Assembly (NCBI RefSeq): GCF_021462225.1
Contig: NC_061817.1
Coordinates: 13,941,204 to 14,005,203, forward strand
DNA from: Girardinichthys multiradiatus
Taxonomy: Eukaryota; Chordata; Actinopteri; Cyprinodontiformes; Goodeidae
DNA length: 64,000 bases
Direction of reading: 5' to 3'
Part shown: positions 34,160 through 45,826 of the stretch, in pieces
Numbering within the stretch: the stretch's first letter is position 1
How the letters are laid out: the number at the start of each line of letters is the position of its first letter
Made by a program: the position numbers and the translations under genes
Notes under the pieces: generated by a model
What the model saw: the letters and a program-made list of their open reading frames with translations, nothing else
Databases searched by the model: none
What the model was told of the DNA's origin: nothing

Positions 34160-35768
34160 CAGGTCCTTCTCAAAATATTAGCATATTGTGATAAAGTTCA
34201 TTATTTTCCATAATGTAATGATGAAAATTTAACATTCATATATTTTAGATTCATTGCACACTAACTGAAATATTTCAGGTCTTTTATTGTCTTAATACGG
34301 ATGATTTTGGCATACAGCTCATGAAAACACAAAATTCCTATCTCACAAAATTAGCATATTTCATCCAACCAATAAAAGAAGTGTTTTTCATACAAAAAAC
34401 ATCAACCTTCAAATAATCATGTACAGTTATGCACTCAATACTTGGTCGGGAATCCTTTTGCAGAAATGACTGCTTCAATGCGGCGTGGCATGGAGGCAAT
34501 CAGCCTGTGGCATCAGCTGAGGTCTTATGGAGGCCCAGGATGCTTCGATAGCGGCCTTTAGCTCATCCAGAGTGTTGGGTCTTGAGTCTCTCAACGTTCT
34601 CTTCACAATATCCCACAGATTCTCTATGGGGTTCAGGTCAGAAGAGTTGGCAGGCCAATTGAGCACAGTGATACCATGGTCAGTAAACCATTTACCAGTG
34701 GTTTTGGCACTGTGAGCAGGTGCCAGGTCGTGCTGAAAAATGAAATCTTCATCTCCATAAAGCTTTTCAGCAAATGGAAGCATGCAGTGCTCCAAAATCT
34801 CCTGATAGCTAGCTGCATTGACCCTGCCCTTGATAAAACACAGTGGACCAACACCAGTAGCTGACACGGCACCCCAGACCATCACTGACTGTGGGTACTT
34901 GACACTGGACTTCTGGCATTTTGGCATTTCCTTCTCCCCAGTCTTCCTCCAGACTCTGGCACCTTGATTTCCGAATGACATGCAGAATTTACTTTCATCC
35001 GAAAAAAGTACTTTGGACCACTGAGCAACAGTCCAGTGCTGCTTCTCTGTAGCCCAGGTCAGGGGCTTCTGCCGCTGTTTCTGGTTCAAAAGTGGCTTGA
35101 CCTGGGGAATGCGGCACCTGTAGCCCATTTCCTGCACACGCCTGTGCACGGTGGCTCTGGATGTTTCTACTCCAGACTCAGTCCACTGCTTCCGCAGGTC
35201 CCCCAAGGTCTGGAATCGGCCCTTCTCCACAATCTTCCTCAGGGTCCGGTCACCTCTTCTCGTTGTGCAGCGTTTTCTGCCACACTTTTTCCTTCCCACA
35301 GACTTCCCACTGAGGTGCCTTGATACAGCACTCTGGGAACAGCCTATTCGTTCAGAAATTTCTTTCTGTGTCTTACCCTCTTGCTTGAGGGTGTCAATAG
35401 TGGCCTTCTGGACAGCAGTCAGGTCGGCAGTCTTACCCATGATTGGGGTTTTGAGTGATGAACCAGGCTGGGAGTTTTAAAGGCCTCAGGAATCTTTTGC
35501 AGGTGTTTAGAGTTAACTCGTTGATTCAGATGATTAGGTTCATAGCTCGTTTAGAGACCCTTTTAATGATATGCTAATTTTGTGAGATAGGAATTTTGGG
35601 TTTTCATGAGCTGTATGCCAAAATCATCCGTATTAAGACAATAAAAGACCTGAAATATTTCAGTTAGTGTGCAATGAATCTAAAATATATGAATGTTAAA
35701 TTTTCATCATTACATTATGGAAAATAATGAACTTTATCACAATATGATAATATTTTGAGAAGGACCTG
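34160..35768 (-). mobile_element. Tc1 copy D, full-length 1609-bp element
   Basis: TA-flanked (34158-34159 and 35769-35770) with the same long inverted repeats as copy B. It is the longest of the five copies because the linker region is present ([14 protein letters not shown]). The transposase starts at 35440 and keeps the HTH, both Asp blocks and [12 protein letters not shown] small indel near 34510 shifts the last 20 or so codons (reading ...[11 protein letters not shown]). NSSDLNP replaces the usual NSPDLNP. Intergenic, between the ZP gene and rrp7a. Confidence 0.94.
34475..35440 (-). CDS. Tc1 transposase of copy D, 321 residues, frameshifted C-terminus
   Basis: The frame is open from [10 protein letters not shown] through the DNA-binding domain, the complete linker and the catalytic DDE region ([23 protein letters not shown]). 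The C-terminal [20 protein letters not shown] segment of its relatives is out of frame. A P-to-S change sits just before the DLNPIENLW motif. Confidence 0.9.
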   Translation of the reverse strand: MGKTADLTAVQKATIDTLKQEGKTQKEISERIGCSQSAVSRHLSGKSVGRKKCGRKRCTTRRGDRTLRKIVEKGRFQTLGDLRKQWTESGVETSRATVHRRVQEMGYRCRIPQVKPLLNQKQRQKPLTWATEKQHWTVAQWSKVLFSDESKFCMSFGNQGARVWRKTGEKEMPKCQKSSVKYPQSVMVWGAVSATGVGPLCFIKGRVNAASYQEILEHCMLPFAEKLYGDEDFIFQHDLAPAHSAKTTGKWFTDHGITVLNWPANSSDLNPIENLWDIVKRTLRDSRPNTLDELKAAIEASWASIRPQLMPQADCLHATPH

Positions 35769-36011
35769 TATTCAACTCTGCATCATTTTCCTTTTACTTT
35801 ACAGATATGTGATTATTTCTCAGCCAATTATATAAATTGCTAAAAAATATAATAAGGTTTGGGGTATGTTTTCCCAAAATCCCGCAGCTGTTATTGGCTT
35901 GTTGTACAGTTAGCTTCACAACCTGCTACTCTTCTTTAAAAATCTTAATGTATAAGTCCCCAGTGTCTCGCTTACTGCCAATAATGATAGTCGTGAAAAA
36001 ATAAACATAAG

Positions 36012-36017
36012 TTTATT
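36012..36017 (-). promoter_or_regulatory. rrp7a: Probable rrp7a polyadenylation signal
   Basis: AATAAA on the minus strand, 76 bp after the rrp7a stop codon. Confidence 0.55.
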
Positions 36018-36092
36018 CACAAATGACATCCCAAGTATATGATGCAACTAAAATAGAAAAGCAGTGAAATGAGCCAAAAAGGAGTAGTTGAC

Positions 36093-38677
36093 TCAGTAAG
36101 GTTTGAACTTCCTCTGTGCTCTCATTAGAGCTATTCGCTGTTTATCCTCCTCAAACTTCTTCCTCAGTTCAGCAATATCTGGGGAACAAAACAGATTAGA
36201 AAAAAGGTTTAAATCCTTCTTAACCTTAATGTGCTTCTGTAGTTCATTGTTGTTAAAAGATGATAAACTTACGTTCTTTCTGCGTGTTCTGGTGCTGCCA
36301 GGTGTAGAAGTTCATCAACTCTTTCCTCCTCTTCTTCCTCACCTCCCTCTGAAGAGTCCTCTTGTTGGCAGCCTCGCTGTGAGGGCGGGCCTTGGCGCCT
36401 TTGTGCCCTCTCGTGACTTTCACCCAGCCCTCTTCGTCCTCCTGTTGTTTCTCAACCTCCTGTCTCTGTCGCTCTGCCTCCTGCAACAGACAAATGTCAG
36501 ATTTAGGTCCCATGAACTTTAATGGGGTTCCAGAGGAAGAGCTGTGCTGTTTTTACCTCTTCTTTCTGCTTGTCGTAGTCCTGCATGAAAGAGTCGACCG
36601 TCAGCTGCAGTTTGTCGGGGTGGATGAAGGACTTTGTGTACTGCTGGATCCATTCTGTCACGGGGAGAAACACCAAACACGAATGTGTCACATGAACCAT
36701 TTGTTTCATATTTAAGGGCTCGTCAGCAACCTGCTGACTGCTTTCTAAATATGAAGCAAAATATTTTTTTTATAGTTCAAGTAACGTGACATCATAGAAG
36801 ATACAGTGCCTTGCCAAAGTATTCACACCTCTTGAACTTTTTCACATTTCAACACATTACAACCGCATATTTTAGGGAATTTTCTCTGACTGTATGTGAC
36901 AGACAAATACAAAGTAAACTACAGTATCTGTTCTAAACTGGAAGGAAAATTATACATGGTTTGTACAAGCAAAAAATGTTTTCCTTAAGCTATCTATATG
37001 TAGCCCTATCCATCTTTCCATGAACTCTGACCACTTTCCCTTTCCCTACTCAAGAAAAGCAATCCCACAGCATGATGCTGCCACCACCATGTTTCACCAA
37101 AGGAACAGTGTGCTCTTGTTGATGGGCAGTATTAGTTTTTCTCCCACATATATTGGCTTTAATGTTGGCCAAAAACATTTATTTTGGTCTCATCTCTCCA
37201 ATGCACTCTTTGCTTGCCAGGTCCCTTGCATGGCTTGTGGAAAACTTTAAACAGGATTTCTTTCTTCCAGTGAACGATTAATAGTTGTCCCGTCAACAAC
37301 TTATGCCACCTCGGCTGTAGTTCTCTACAGCTCCTTCTGAGTTACTAGGGGCCTCTTGGCAGCCTCTCGGATTAATACTCTCCTTGTCCAGTTTTTCAGT
37401 TTAGGTTAATGGCCATATCCCAGTCATGCCACACCAATAACCCTTCTATGATATTGGATTGAACGATGGTCGATGAGATGTTCAGAGCTTGTGATATGGT
37501 TTATTAACCTAACTTTACTTTAAATTTCTCCACCACTTTCTCTCTGACCTGTCAGCTGTGTTCATTAGTCTTTGTGATCATGTTTGTTCACTAATGCGCT
37601 CCAACAAACCTCTGACGCCTTCACAAAAAGGATTTATACGGAAAATAAAGTAAGACGGCTGATAACCAATTCACACCAGACTTCTCTTTCCTTTTTCATA
37701 CCATGTAACCCTTTCCTAACTTTAAAATTATGACCAACTTTGTGTTGGTCGATCACATAAAATCTGTTTAAAATGTTTGTGTTTATAATGTAAAATGTTA
37801 ACGGAAACCTCATGTGGTGCGAATACTTTGCTACAAGGCACTCTAAAACCGGTGACTCACTCTGTACTCCTGTTTTTACTGGCCGCTGCTCTGTGCTGAC
37901 CACCAGAGGATCATCATGTGGATGGGATTTAGCTGCGGCTAGACTGGAGGAGCTTTCAAACACAATGTAGCCAACTTTGAAACCCTGGAAGACATGAAAG
38001 AGACATAATGAACCTGGTGGTACTATATCAATAATTAAAGAGAGGAAAACTTGCAATGCAGGCTGACCTGTTTGTCAGCTGGTCTGAAGACCTTGGACAG
38101 TTTGGGTCCAGACTCTGGAGAGGAACCCGGGTGATCCCTCAGCTCTACTGAAGCAACGCTGCCAAACTGGGAGAATAAATCTTTGACAACGCTCTAAAAC
38201 ACAATAAAAGGGAGAGAAATGTGACCCTCTTTGATTTTATAAAACATCAGGGAAATTACCCAGCTCCTGATTGTTGCTCCAGGCTGAATGCTGGGAGTTG
38301 GAGTCTCACCTCTGAGCAGTATGGAGGGATGTTGAGCACAAATAAAGTCCGATCCAGCGGTCTGTAGGAACTCTTCTCGGCCCGGACCCTGTGCTCCTTC
38401 ACATACAGAGAGTGCCGTGCAGCGCTATCAAGGCTGAACTGTAAGGACAGAACTGCAGAGACGAGAGGAAAACCAAAACATCAGCATCTGCAAGAACTAA
38501 GGTCCGTCAAAGTGATCCATAAATACTGACTCAAACAAGACGGCTGTGTTAAAAAATAGACCTAAGATCGTCCGCCTTCTGGAGACTATAATCATAAAAA
38601 TAACGATAAATACCCGTAAATCCTCCAGGAATAACACAGGCCTTCCTCGTTGCATGTTTCTTCTTAGACGGCGCCAT
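36093..38677 (-). CDS. rrp7a: Ribosomal RNA-processing protein 7 homologue A, 7 exons
   Basis: Exons in transcript order: 38614-38677, 38310-38452, 38068-38193, 37861-37984, 36557-36654, 36273-36480 and 36093-36178. They join in phase to 282 codons plus TGA; human RRP7A has 280. The N-terminus is basic ([12 protein letters not shown]). An RRM-like region begins at [13 protein letters not shown] (about residue 58). The C-terminal RRP7 domain has [24 protein letters not shown] and the terminal [20 protein letters not shown]. The protein is a nucleolar factor of the UTP-C subcomplex in small-subunit pre-rRNA processing. All donors are GT and all acceptors AG. A LINE has inserted 37 bp upstream of the start codon, and the intron between exons 4 and 5 contains a Tc1 relative that ends 17 bp from the exon 4 boundary. 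Confidence 0.95.
36804..37843. mobile_element. Tc1-like element in an rrp7a intron
   Basis: The left end CAGTGCCTTGCCAAAGTATTC and right end GAATACTTTGCTACAAGGCAC-type are inverted and TA-flanked (36802-36803 and 37844-37845). The interior (1040 bp) carries a CATGATGCTGCCACCACCATG phrase of the transposase GGGSIM block on the minus strand, but no usable frame. It belongs to a Tc1 family different from copies A-E. Confidence 0.85.
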
Positions 38678-38695
38678 ATTGGGTGACCTTTTCAA

Positions 38696-38703
38696 CCGGA
38701 AGC
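38696..38703. promoter_or_regulatory. rrp7a: ETS-type site at the rrp7a start
   Basis: CCGGAAGC, the core of ETS/GABP sites common in housekeeping promoters, lies about 19-26 bp upstream of the start codon, between the codon and the LINE insertion. It may be what keeps the gene expressed after the insertion. Confidence 0.4.
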
Positions 38704-38713
38704 GCATCAACAG

Positions 38714-38722
38714 TACAGCTTG
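38714..38722. repeat. Target-site duplication of the I-clade LINE (3' side)
   Basis: TACAGCTTG here equals TACAGCTTG at 43834-43842, directly abutting the two ends of the LINE. The (GAA)n-type 3' tail of the element starts at the next bases (minus strand). Confidence 0.8.
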
Positions 38723-38847
38723 TACTTCTTCTTCTTCTGTGTTATTTTTTGGCAGTTGGCAAATAACTTTATGATGTGCATTACCGCCACCGACCGGTAT
38801 GGAGTGTGGTTCTTCATGGTTTTAAATCTTATTTACTGTTACAACAA

Positions 38848-39408
38848 TCAAATTCTATTTATTAATTTAGTGCTTTTGAAAAATCTAATTATAATTTGAA
38901 TATGTTTGCTACCTAAACTTCTTTGCAAAGTATCTCTCAAAATAAAATTTTCTTTAATACCTACAAATTCTCTCCTTAAAATTGTTCTTTCTTGTTCATA
39001 TTTCTGACACTTCAATATTACATGTTCTATTGTTTCCTCCTCTCCACAATGATCACATTTTCCTGTATTATGTTTCTTTATTTTGAACAATGTAGAATTA
39101 AGTCCTTTATGTCCAAGTCTTAATCTTGTAATTAATCTTTCCTCTTTTCTGCTCCTTCTTCCTGTTCTTACTTCTCCTACTATCTTGTTGATTCTGTAAA
39201 ACCATCTTCCTTTCTTTTCTTCATCCCACCTTTTTTGCCACTCTTTCCTGATTCTCTGTTTAATTATATTTCTTGCCTCTGACCTACTAATATTAATTAT
39301 AAAGCTAATGTTGTTTTGTGTTGCCTTCTTTGCTATCCTGTCCGCCTTCTCATTCCCCACAACTCCTACATGTGCTGGTACCCATAAAAACACTAATATT
39401 AATCCCAA
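38848..39408 (-). pseudogene. RNase H and C-terminal CCHC segment of the I-clade LINE
   Basis: It opens with the end of the RNase H domain (VPAHVGVVGNEKADRIAKKA) and continues to a C-terminal zinc-binding motif CDHCGEEETIEHVILKC, as usual downstream of RNase H in this group. The first RNase H motif (IYTDASKTD) lies in another frame at about 39650. Confidence 0.85.
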
Positions 39409-39851
39409 ACAAAATGTCTGGTCTACCCTCTGAATGATTATGTTTTAAACTTAATAATGCTGAACTTGAGTCTGAACAAATGATTGTTTTTAATGGTTTT
39501 ATATCCTCCACCCACTGCACTGCTAACAATATTGCTAATAATTCTCCTGAATATACTGATAATCCATCTGTAATTCTTTTTCCTACTTTTATTTTAAATT
39601 CTGGTATTATAAATGCTACTCCTATTTTTTTATTTTTTCATCTGTTTTTGATGCATCTGTGTAAATCTGGACATAATGATAGTAATTGTTTATATATTCC
39701 TGTATTATACTTGAATCTAATCTACATTTCGTATCTTTTTTCTTTTCCATCAATGCCATATCCACCACTGCTTCTGGTAACAGCCACGGTGGCACTACTG
39801 GCAAAGGCAACATTGAACTTATTTCTTTTTCATATATTTGAAATTCTTCTG

Positions 39852-40979
39852 CTATATTATTGATAATCCAACCAAAACTCTTAACTTGTTTTTTTTTTTT
39901 TCCCAGCATGGTTTTAAAATATCACGTGTGGGATGATCTGGATTATTGCTTTGTAAGTTTATCCAGTAATTAATTGCTAACTGTTTCCTTCTTAGATCTA
40001 ATGGCATCTCTCCCATCTCTACCTGAAGTACTGCTATTGGACTGGTTCTGATTGCTCCTGTACAAATTCTTAAAGCTTGATGTTGTATATTGTCTAATTT
40101 TATAAGGTGAGTGTTTGCTGCTGATCCATAAATTATACTTCCATAATCGATATTTGATCTAATTAATCCTGTACAAATTCTTTTTAATGATGTTCGATCT
40201 GCTCCCCAATCAATACCAGCCATACATCTCATAATATTTAATATTTTTTTGCATTTATCTATGATTCTTTCTATATGTACTTTCCATATAATTTTTTCAT
40301 CAAACCATACACGTAAAAATTTTATATTTTTTACTTGTTCTAAAACTTGATTGTATAATTTTAGTTTTATATTTTCTCTTTTTCTTTTCTGTGTAAACAC
40401 CATTACTTTTGTTTTTTCCACTGAGAATTTAAATCCCCATTGTTTTGCCCATTGTTCTATTCTAATAATCTCATCCTGTATTTTCTTTTCAATAAGTTTG
40501 ATATTACGACCCCTTTTCCATATAGCTCCATCATCTGCAAATAGTGAACAACCGACTTCCTTACCAATATTTTTAAATACATCATTTATCATTATAGAAA
40601 ACAATAACGGACTTATAATACTTCCTTGAGGAGTACCATTATCTATTATATATTTACCTGACAATTCTTGACCAATTCTTACTTGTATTGTTCTTTTTGA
40701 TAAAAAATCTTTAATCCAGTTAAACATTTTTCCAGTAATACCCATTTTATTTAATTTAATTAATAATCCTTCAACCCACATCATGTCATAAGCTTTTTCT
40801 ATATCAAAAAATACAGCTACTACATTTTCTTTGTTTATTTGTGCTCTCCTAATTTCATATTCTAAACATAATGCAGAGTCATTTGTGCTTCTCCCTTTTC
40901 TAAACCCATTTTGATTTCTAGATATATATCCATTAATATTTAAATAATATGTTAATCTATTATTAATCTTTTTTTCCAT
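39852..40979 (-). pseudogene. Reverse transcriptase segment of the I-clade LINE
   Basis: A 375-residue open stretch holds the RT core: NQNGFRKGRSTNDSALCLE, VFFDIEKAYDMMWVEG, NGTPQGSIISPLLFS and the catalytic CSLFADDGAIW. It also includes the thumb region with LRVWFDEKIIW. It is separated by frameshifts from the endonuclease upstream and the RNase H downstream. Confidence 0.88.
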
Positions 40980-41999
40980 TATTTTACAAATATTTGATGT
41001 TAATGCGATCGGTCTATAATTTTCTGGTTTTCATCTTTTCCTGGTTTAGTTATTGGAATAATTATTGCTTCCTTCCAGCTCTGTGGCAGCTCTCCCTCCT
41101 CCCAGACTTTATTGTATAATTATAATATTTTGTCTTTTGCTTTGTCATTAAGATGTTCTATCATCGTATAATACATTTGATCTTTTCCAGGTGATGTATT
41201 TTTTGTTTTCCTGGTTACAAAGTTCAATTCTCCTTGTGTAAATGGTTCATTTATTAATTTATTTGTATCTACATTATTTCGCATTAAATCTTTATATTTC
41301 ATCTTTGTGATTTCCCTACCTTTCTTTCCCTCTTCACTAATATTATTTGAACTATGAATTTTACTAAATGTTTTAACTAATATTTCTGCTTTTTCTTTAT
41401 CTTCCGTTATAGTTGTATTATTTATTTTTAATATAGGATATCCATATTCTTTTCTAATACCATTCATTCTTTTAATCGTTTGATCAGTTTTTGTTTCTCT
41501 CCCTACGGAATTACAAAAGTTTCTCCAATATTCTCTTTTTGCATGTTTAATGATCTTTCTTACCTTTGCCTGCTTTCTTTTGTACTCAATTAGATTCTGA
41601 TAAATTGGGTTACTTTTTAACACTTTAATGCTTTATTTCTTAATTTTATTACTTCACTACAATCTTTTGTCCACCATGGCACAATTTTTTTATCGTTCTT
41701 TCTTCCTCCTTTTTTTATTGATTCTTCTGCAGCCTGTAAGATTTTTTTTACAGATATTTATATTTAAACTATTTATATCAATTGACTCATCTATTTCTTC
41801 CAATTTCTTTTGACTTAAATATTTAAATTTTTTCCAATCAGCCTTATTAAAGTTCCATCTTTTATATAATCCTGTATTCCTGTTATTTATTAATATTCCT
41901 GTTATGATTTTAATGGGGTAATGATCACTACCTACTGTTGTATCTTTGTCAATGTCCCACTCACAGTTATTGGCTAAACAATTTGATACTATTGTTAAA

Positions 42000-42542
42000 T
42001 CAATCACAGATTCTGTAACTGTTTTTTACATTAATTCTTGTTCCTCTTCCATCATTTATACATACCAAATTTTTTATTTCCATTATTTCTTCAATAACTT
42101 GTCCATTTTTATCATTACATTTTCCCCATAATGTGCTGTTAGCATTAAAATCTCCACACCAGACTACTTTTCCTTCTAAGTATCCCATTAATTCATCCAT
42201 CAACTCAAATGATAATATTTTACATGGATTATAAAAATTTATTATCTTACATTTTTCTTTTTTATTGTAAATTTCAACTACTATGTATTCTAAATTTTTA
42301 CCTTTTCCTAATATCTGATATTGTATCCCTTCTTTTATAAATATTCCACATCCTCCTCCACTTCCTTCTTGTCTATCCCTTCTGATACTATTATACCCTT
42401 TAAACACAAAATCTAGGTTTGGTTTTAACCACGTCTCCTGTATACATATAATTTCTGGTTTTTCTTCAATTCCATCTATATACCCTTTAAATTCCTGTCC
42501 ATTAGCTATTAAGCTTCTTTCATTGCACTGTAATATTATCAT
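42000..42542 (-). pseudogene. Endonuclease segment of the I-clade LINE
   Basis: The APE-type endonuclease N-terminal two thirds: ILQCNERSLIANGQEF, IICIQETWLKPN, YNSIRRDRQEGSGGGCGIF and VVWCGDFNANSTLWG. The SDH motif lies in the next frame (about 41925). Confidence 0.85.
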
Positions 42543-42697
42543 ATATTTCTATCAGCTGGGTTCCTCCTTGCCTCCCATCTGTTTCCAACTTTTTATGAAT
42601 GTTTTCCCAAGATCCTTCTTTAAACCCTAAGAACTTTTCTGCTCCTCTGACTATTATTTTAATCTTTTCTGTTTTGTGTTTAGCCTGTTCAGTGCAG

Positions 42698-43713
42698 TTA
42701 ATGACATAAGCTATGAATAATATCAGTTTTTCCAGACATTGTAACATTTTCCTCTGATTCTACTTTTCTTTGTTGATAATCTGGAATCCTAATTAGACCT
42801 TCATCCCTTGATCTTTCTTTCTGTACATTTTTGACTGCTTCAGCATAGCTTATGTTTTTAGTTATCTTAATTTGTTGAATTTCTTTTGCTTTCTTCCTTA
42901 CCTCACATCCCCCGAATGTAACTCTATGTTTCCCTCCACAATTGCAACATTTTTCCTGCACTTCTTCCCCACAATCTTCAATTCTGTGATCTTCTCCACA
43001 CTTTGGACATCTTTGTTTTCCTTTGCAGACAGCTGCTATATGACCATATCTCTGACATTTAAAACATCTTAGTGGTGGAGGAATGAAAGGCCTCACAGAA
43101 AAACTCAGATATCCTATTTTAACATTTTGTGGCAACACCTTTTCTTCAAAGTCTATTAAAATTGACAGGCTTCCTACTCTTTATCCATTTACATTTTTTG
43201 TCAGTCTTTTGAGATTTTTTATCTTTGCACCAACAATGCTTTTTTTTAACTTGTCTATATCTTCCTCCAGAGGAATGCCATAAATTACCCCCGAATGATT
43301 TTATCTTCTCCTATAATCTTCCTCTCTGTCACCCTTTTCTTGCAAATGTTTTCAACTTGTAAAGCCTTTCTTCTTGGTTCTTCGGTTTTACACAACACCA
43401 GTATATTTCCATCTCTCAAGACCTTCACCATTTCAACATCTCCTATCTTTTTTTTTATTTCTCTAGATAGTGAAATAGGACTCAAGTTCTCTTTTTCTTC
43501 TTCATTTTTTATCTTTAATATTATTTTACATTCTTCCCTTCCAATTTTCCTCCTAACTACTCTCTCTTCTTCAGAACTGTTTTCTTCCAGCTCTCTTTTA
43601 CTCCTTTGGCTGTCTAACAATTTCCCTTCTTCTGCTTTACCTCTTCCGCATCCTCTCCCTCTACTTACTGGCGTCCATTCATCAAAGTCCATATTGTCCT
43701 CCTGTGTGTCCAT
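42698..43713 (-). pseudogene. ORF1 of the I-clade LINE, broken
   Basis: Two open parts (43713-43285 and 43138-42698) encode an acidic N-terminus (MDTQEDNMDFDEWTPVSRGR) and three CCHC-type knuckles. They are separated by frameshifts near 43285-43140. ORF1 of this class is an RNA-binding nucleocapsid-like protein. Confidence 0.82.
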
Positions 43714-43833
43714 TCTGAACCATTCACATACCAGTTTATGCCTTTTACTGCCACTTCCAAAAGTAAATAATTTCTACCACTGTGGGGTTCTAAGTAGACC
43801 AGCGTTTTCAGACCGAAGTTTCGCGCTCCGCTC

Positions 43834-43842
43834 TACAGCTTG
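43834..43842. repeat. Target-site duplication of the I-clade LINE (5' side)
   Basis: TACAGCTTG, identical to 38714-38722. Beyond it lies a run of 17 T residues (43852-43868). Confidence 0.8.
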
Positions 43843-43868
43843 AACTGATGGTTTTTTTTTTTTTTTTT

Positions 43869-45826
43869 GTTAAATTATAATTATATGTGGTCACCGTTAG
43901 TAAAGTTCCACTACAAAAATAACAGGAATATTTTGTGACACTGAAGCATTGTCACAACATAATTGGCACTAAATCTTATACCTAAATGGAGCCTTATTTG
44001 TAAGGATCATGTATTCAGTGAGTTTATGGGTTCCGCCCATTAAAACTTGCCAGATCCTCTCTGCTACTGAAAATGTAACTATAAATAGTTAACACAAATT
44101 ACCTGTTAAACCGCCTTCTTATAAATTATAAAAGATATTATTGGCGTGGGACTTCATCTATGAACACAACCTTTCCCCAATAACTGTATGTAAATAGCAA
44201 TAAAGATATTCAGTTTAACACAAAACGTTGCTTCTTTATTTAAAGTATAACATTTCTATATATTATTTTTTTCTTTTTAGTTTGAACTTCCTGATACACC
44301 ATAGGCACATGCATGGGTATTTGACACAATTCTTTACATAAACTATTTCTTTAAACTATATAATCAATAAAGTCTTTAGATGAAATATTACCCAGAGTGC
44401 TCAGATATATTGGTCTTCCGTTTATAACTTGAATTGTTTGAAAGTGTAGAAATATTACAAAAAAATTCCTAAATAAACGTATATGCGGTTTTATAAGACA
44501 TGCTTTGGAATTAACTTGCCTTTGATTTCAGTGGTTTACGCATTTATTTTTCAGCTGTTTCTAAGCGATGTAACAAAACTTATCAGGGAAGAAAGTTCAA
44601 ATGGTGTTACTGTTTTCTTACTGTATGAACATTGTGGATATGGTATAGTGATGACATCACCTAATTCATTATGTCAGGGAGCATAACGAAAGGATCAAGC
44701 AGAAAAGTAATGTCACAGCTGTATATTAAAAAATAAAACTGCTGACAGACTTGATGCATGTATGTTTTCCACACCATGTTTCAGTGGGGTATAAAATGTT
44801 GAATGCGTACAATGTTTGTTCATGTTCCAAGTATCGTTGACGTTTGTGAGAAGTGTTTCTAGCATCAGAATTTCTTTGTGACACTCGGTTAAAGATTTAA
44901 ACGTACTTAGAAACTCTCATGTTTGATAGAACATTGCTCCACAAGTTGAAACCTCTTTCTGGGTTTTTGGAAAATGTTTGTGATTTCTCTTCTCAGAGTG
45001 GATGTTTAATTATTTATGATCATATTGGCAGAAAACAATGTTACAACTTAAACTAGATCTACAAAGCTGAATATTTAATGGCAACAATTCACAAACAGAT
45101 CTGACAACCCCCACTGACAAACCGAGAAAGCAACCTAAAAGTAGTTTACAGTTGTTCGACACAAATAGAATGTAAAGTGTCCTACAACAAATTATCTTCC
45201 TTCTCCTCCAAAACTAAACAAGCATGAGGAATTTTTTACAGAGCACTGAATCCCACACAAACTGGAAATCCAATGAAAGCAAGGTACTGGTCTCTTCCTG
45301 CTCACGTTTAACATGTTTTTACAAGCAAAACTAGTACTTGGATTTAACAAGTCCCAAAGTGGGGGGAAAATGCTAAAGAAAAAATGCAAGATCCTGTTCA
45401 CATAGGCTGAACTCTGACAGAGGTTCGAATGACTAAACACATCCATATGTGCGCACATCTTTAAAAAGGTGTTGATTCTTCAGAATAACTTCAGTTTTCA
45501 AATAGTCTGTCAATGTTTCCTTTAAATCACTCTTTTGGAAAATTGCAGATAACTGTAGAGTAAAAATAAACCAAATTTTATAAAAGAACACTTCCTACAA
45601 CCCCTCTTTATGCCGATTTAAAATATCAACATTTCTTCATCCGGTCCAATTAACATTGGATTGGATCATCTATTAACCTCCCGTTCCAAGTAATCATCTC
45701 AATGAAATGCGTAAAAAAATCAGTTTCATTAGAGAATATGGGCTGCTTGCCATTAGTGAGAACCACAGCTTTAATGTGAACACTGAGGACGTTCTAACGG
45801 CAGCAGATTCCTTTCAGATATCAGCT
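43869..45826. other. Former rrp7a upstream DNA and poldip3 3' flank
   Basis: AT-rich sequence with no transposon or coding exon that I could recognise. The right part is probably the poldip3 3' UTR: a minus-strand AATAAA is found at 44235-44240, which would give a 1.6-kb UTR. The left part was adjacent to the rrp7a start before the LINE inserted. Confidence 0.4.
44235..44240 (-). promoter_or_regulatory. poldip3: Candidate poldip3 polyadenylation signal
   Basis: AATAAA on the minus strand, 1.6 kb after the stop. No nearer canonical signal was seen; a variant signal closer to the stop is possible. Confidence 0.3.

Larger units (their letters stand above)
38723..43833 (-). mobile_element. I-clade (Nimb-like) LINE, near full length, 5.1 kb
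   Basis: The element runs from a 5' end GAGCGGAGCGCGAAACTTCG (at 43833) to a 3' GAAGAAGAAG tail and is bounded by a 9-bp target duplication. In order on the minus strand: ORF1 with CCHC zinc knuckles (CFKCQRYGHIAAVC, CPKCGEDHRIEDC, CCNCGGKHRVTFGGC; about 43713-42698), an AP endonuclease (CIQETWL, WCGDFNANS, SDHYPI; 42542-41690), a reverse transcriptase (FFDIEKAYD, NGTPQGSIISP, FADDGAIW; 41623-39852) and an RNase H (IYTDASKTD, AHVGVVGNEKAD; to 38848). RNase H plus three knuckles points to the I group, probably Nimb. ORF1 and ORF2 are each split by several frameshifts or stops, so the copy is dead. Its coding strand is strongly A-rich, unlike the host genes. Confidence 0.88.

Noticed and set aside
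38848..43713. The I-clade LINE as a candidate for an intact, active element
   Set aside because: Endonuclease, reverse transcriptase, RNase H and ORF1 are each split by frameshifts or stops.
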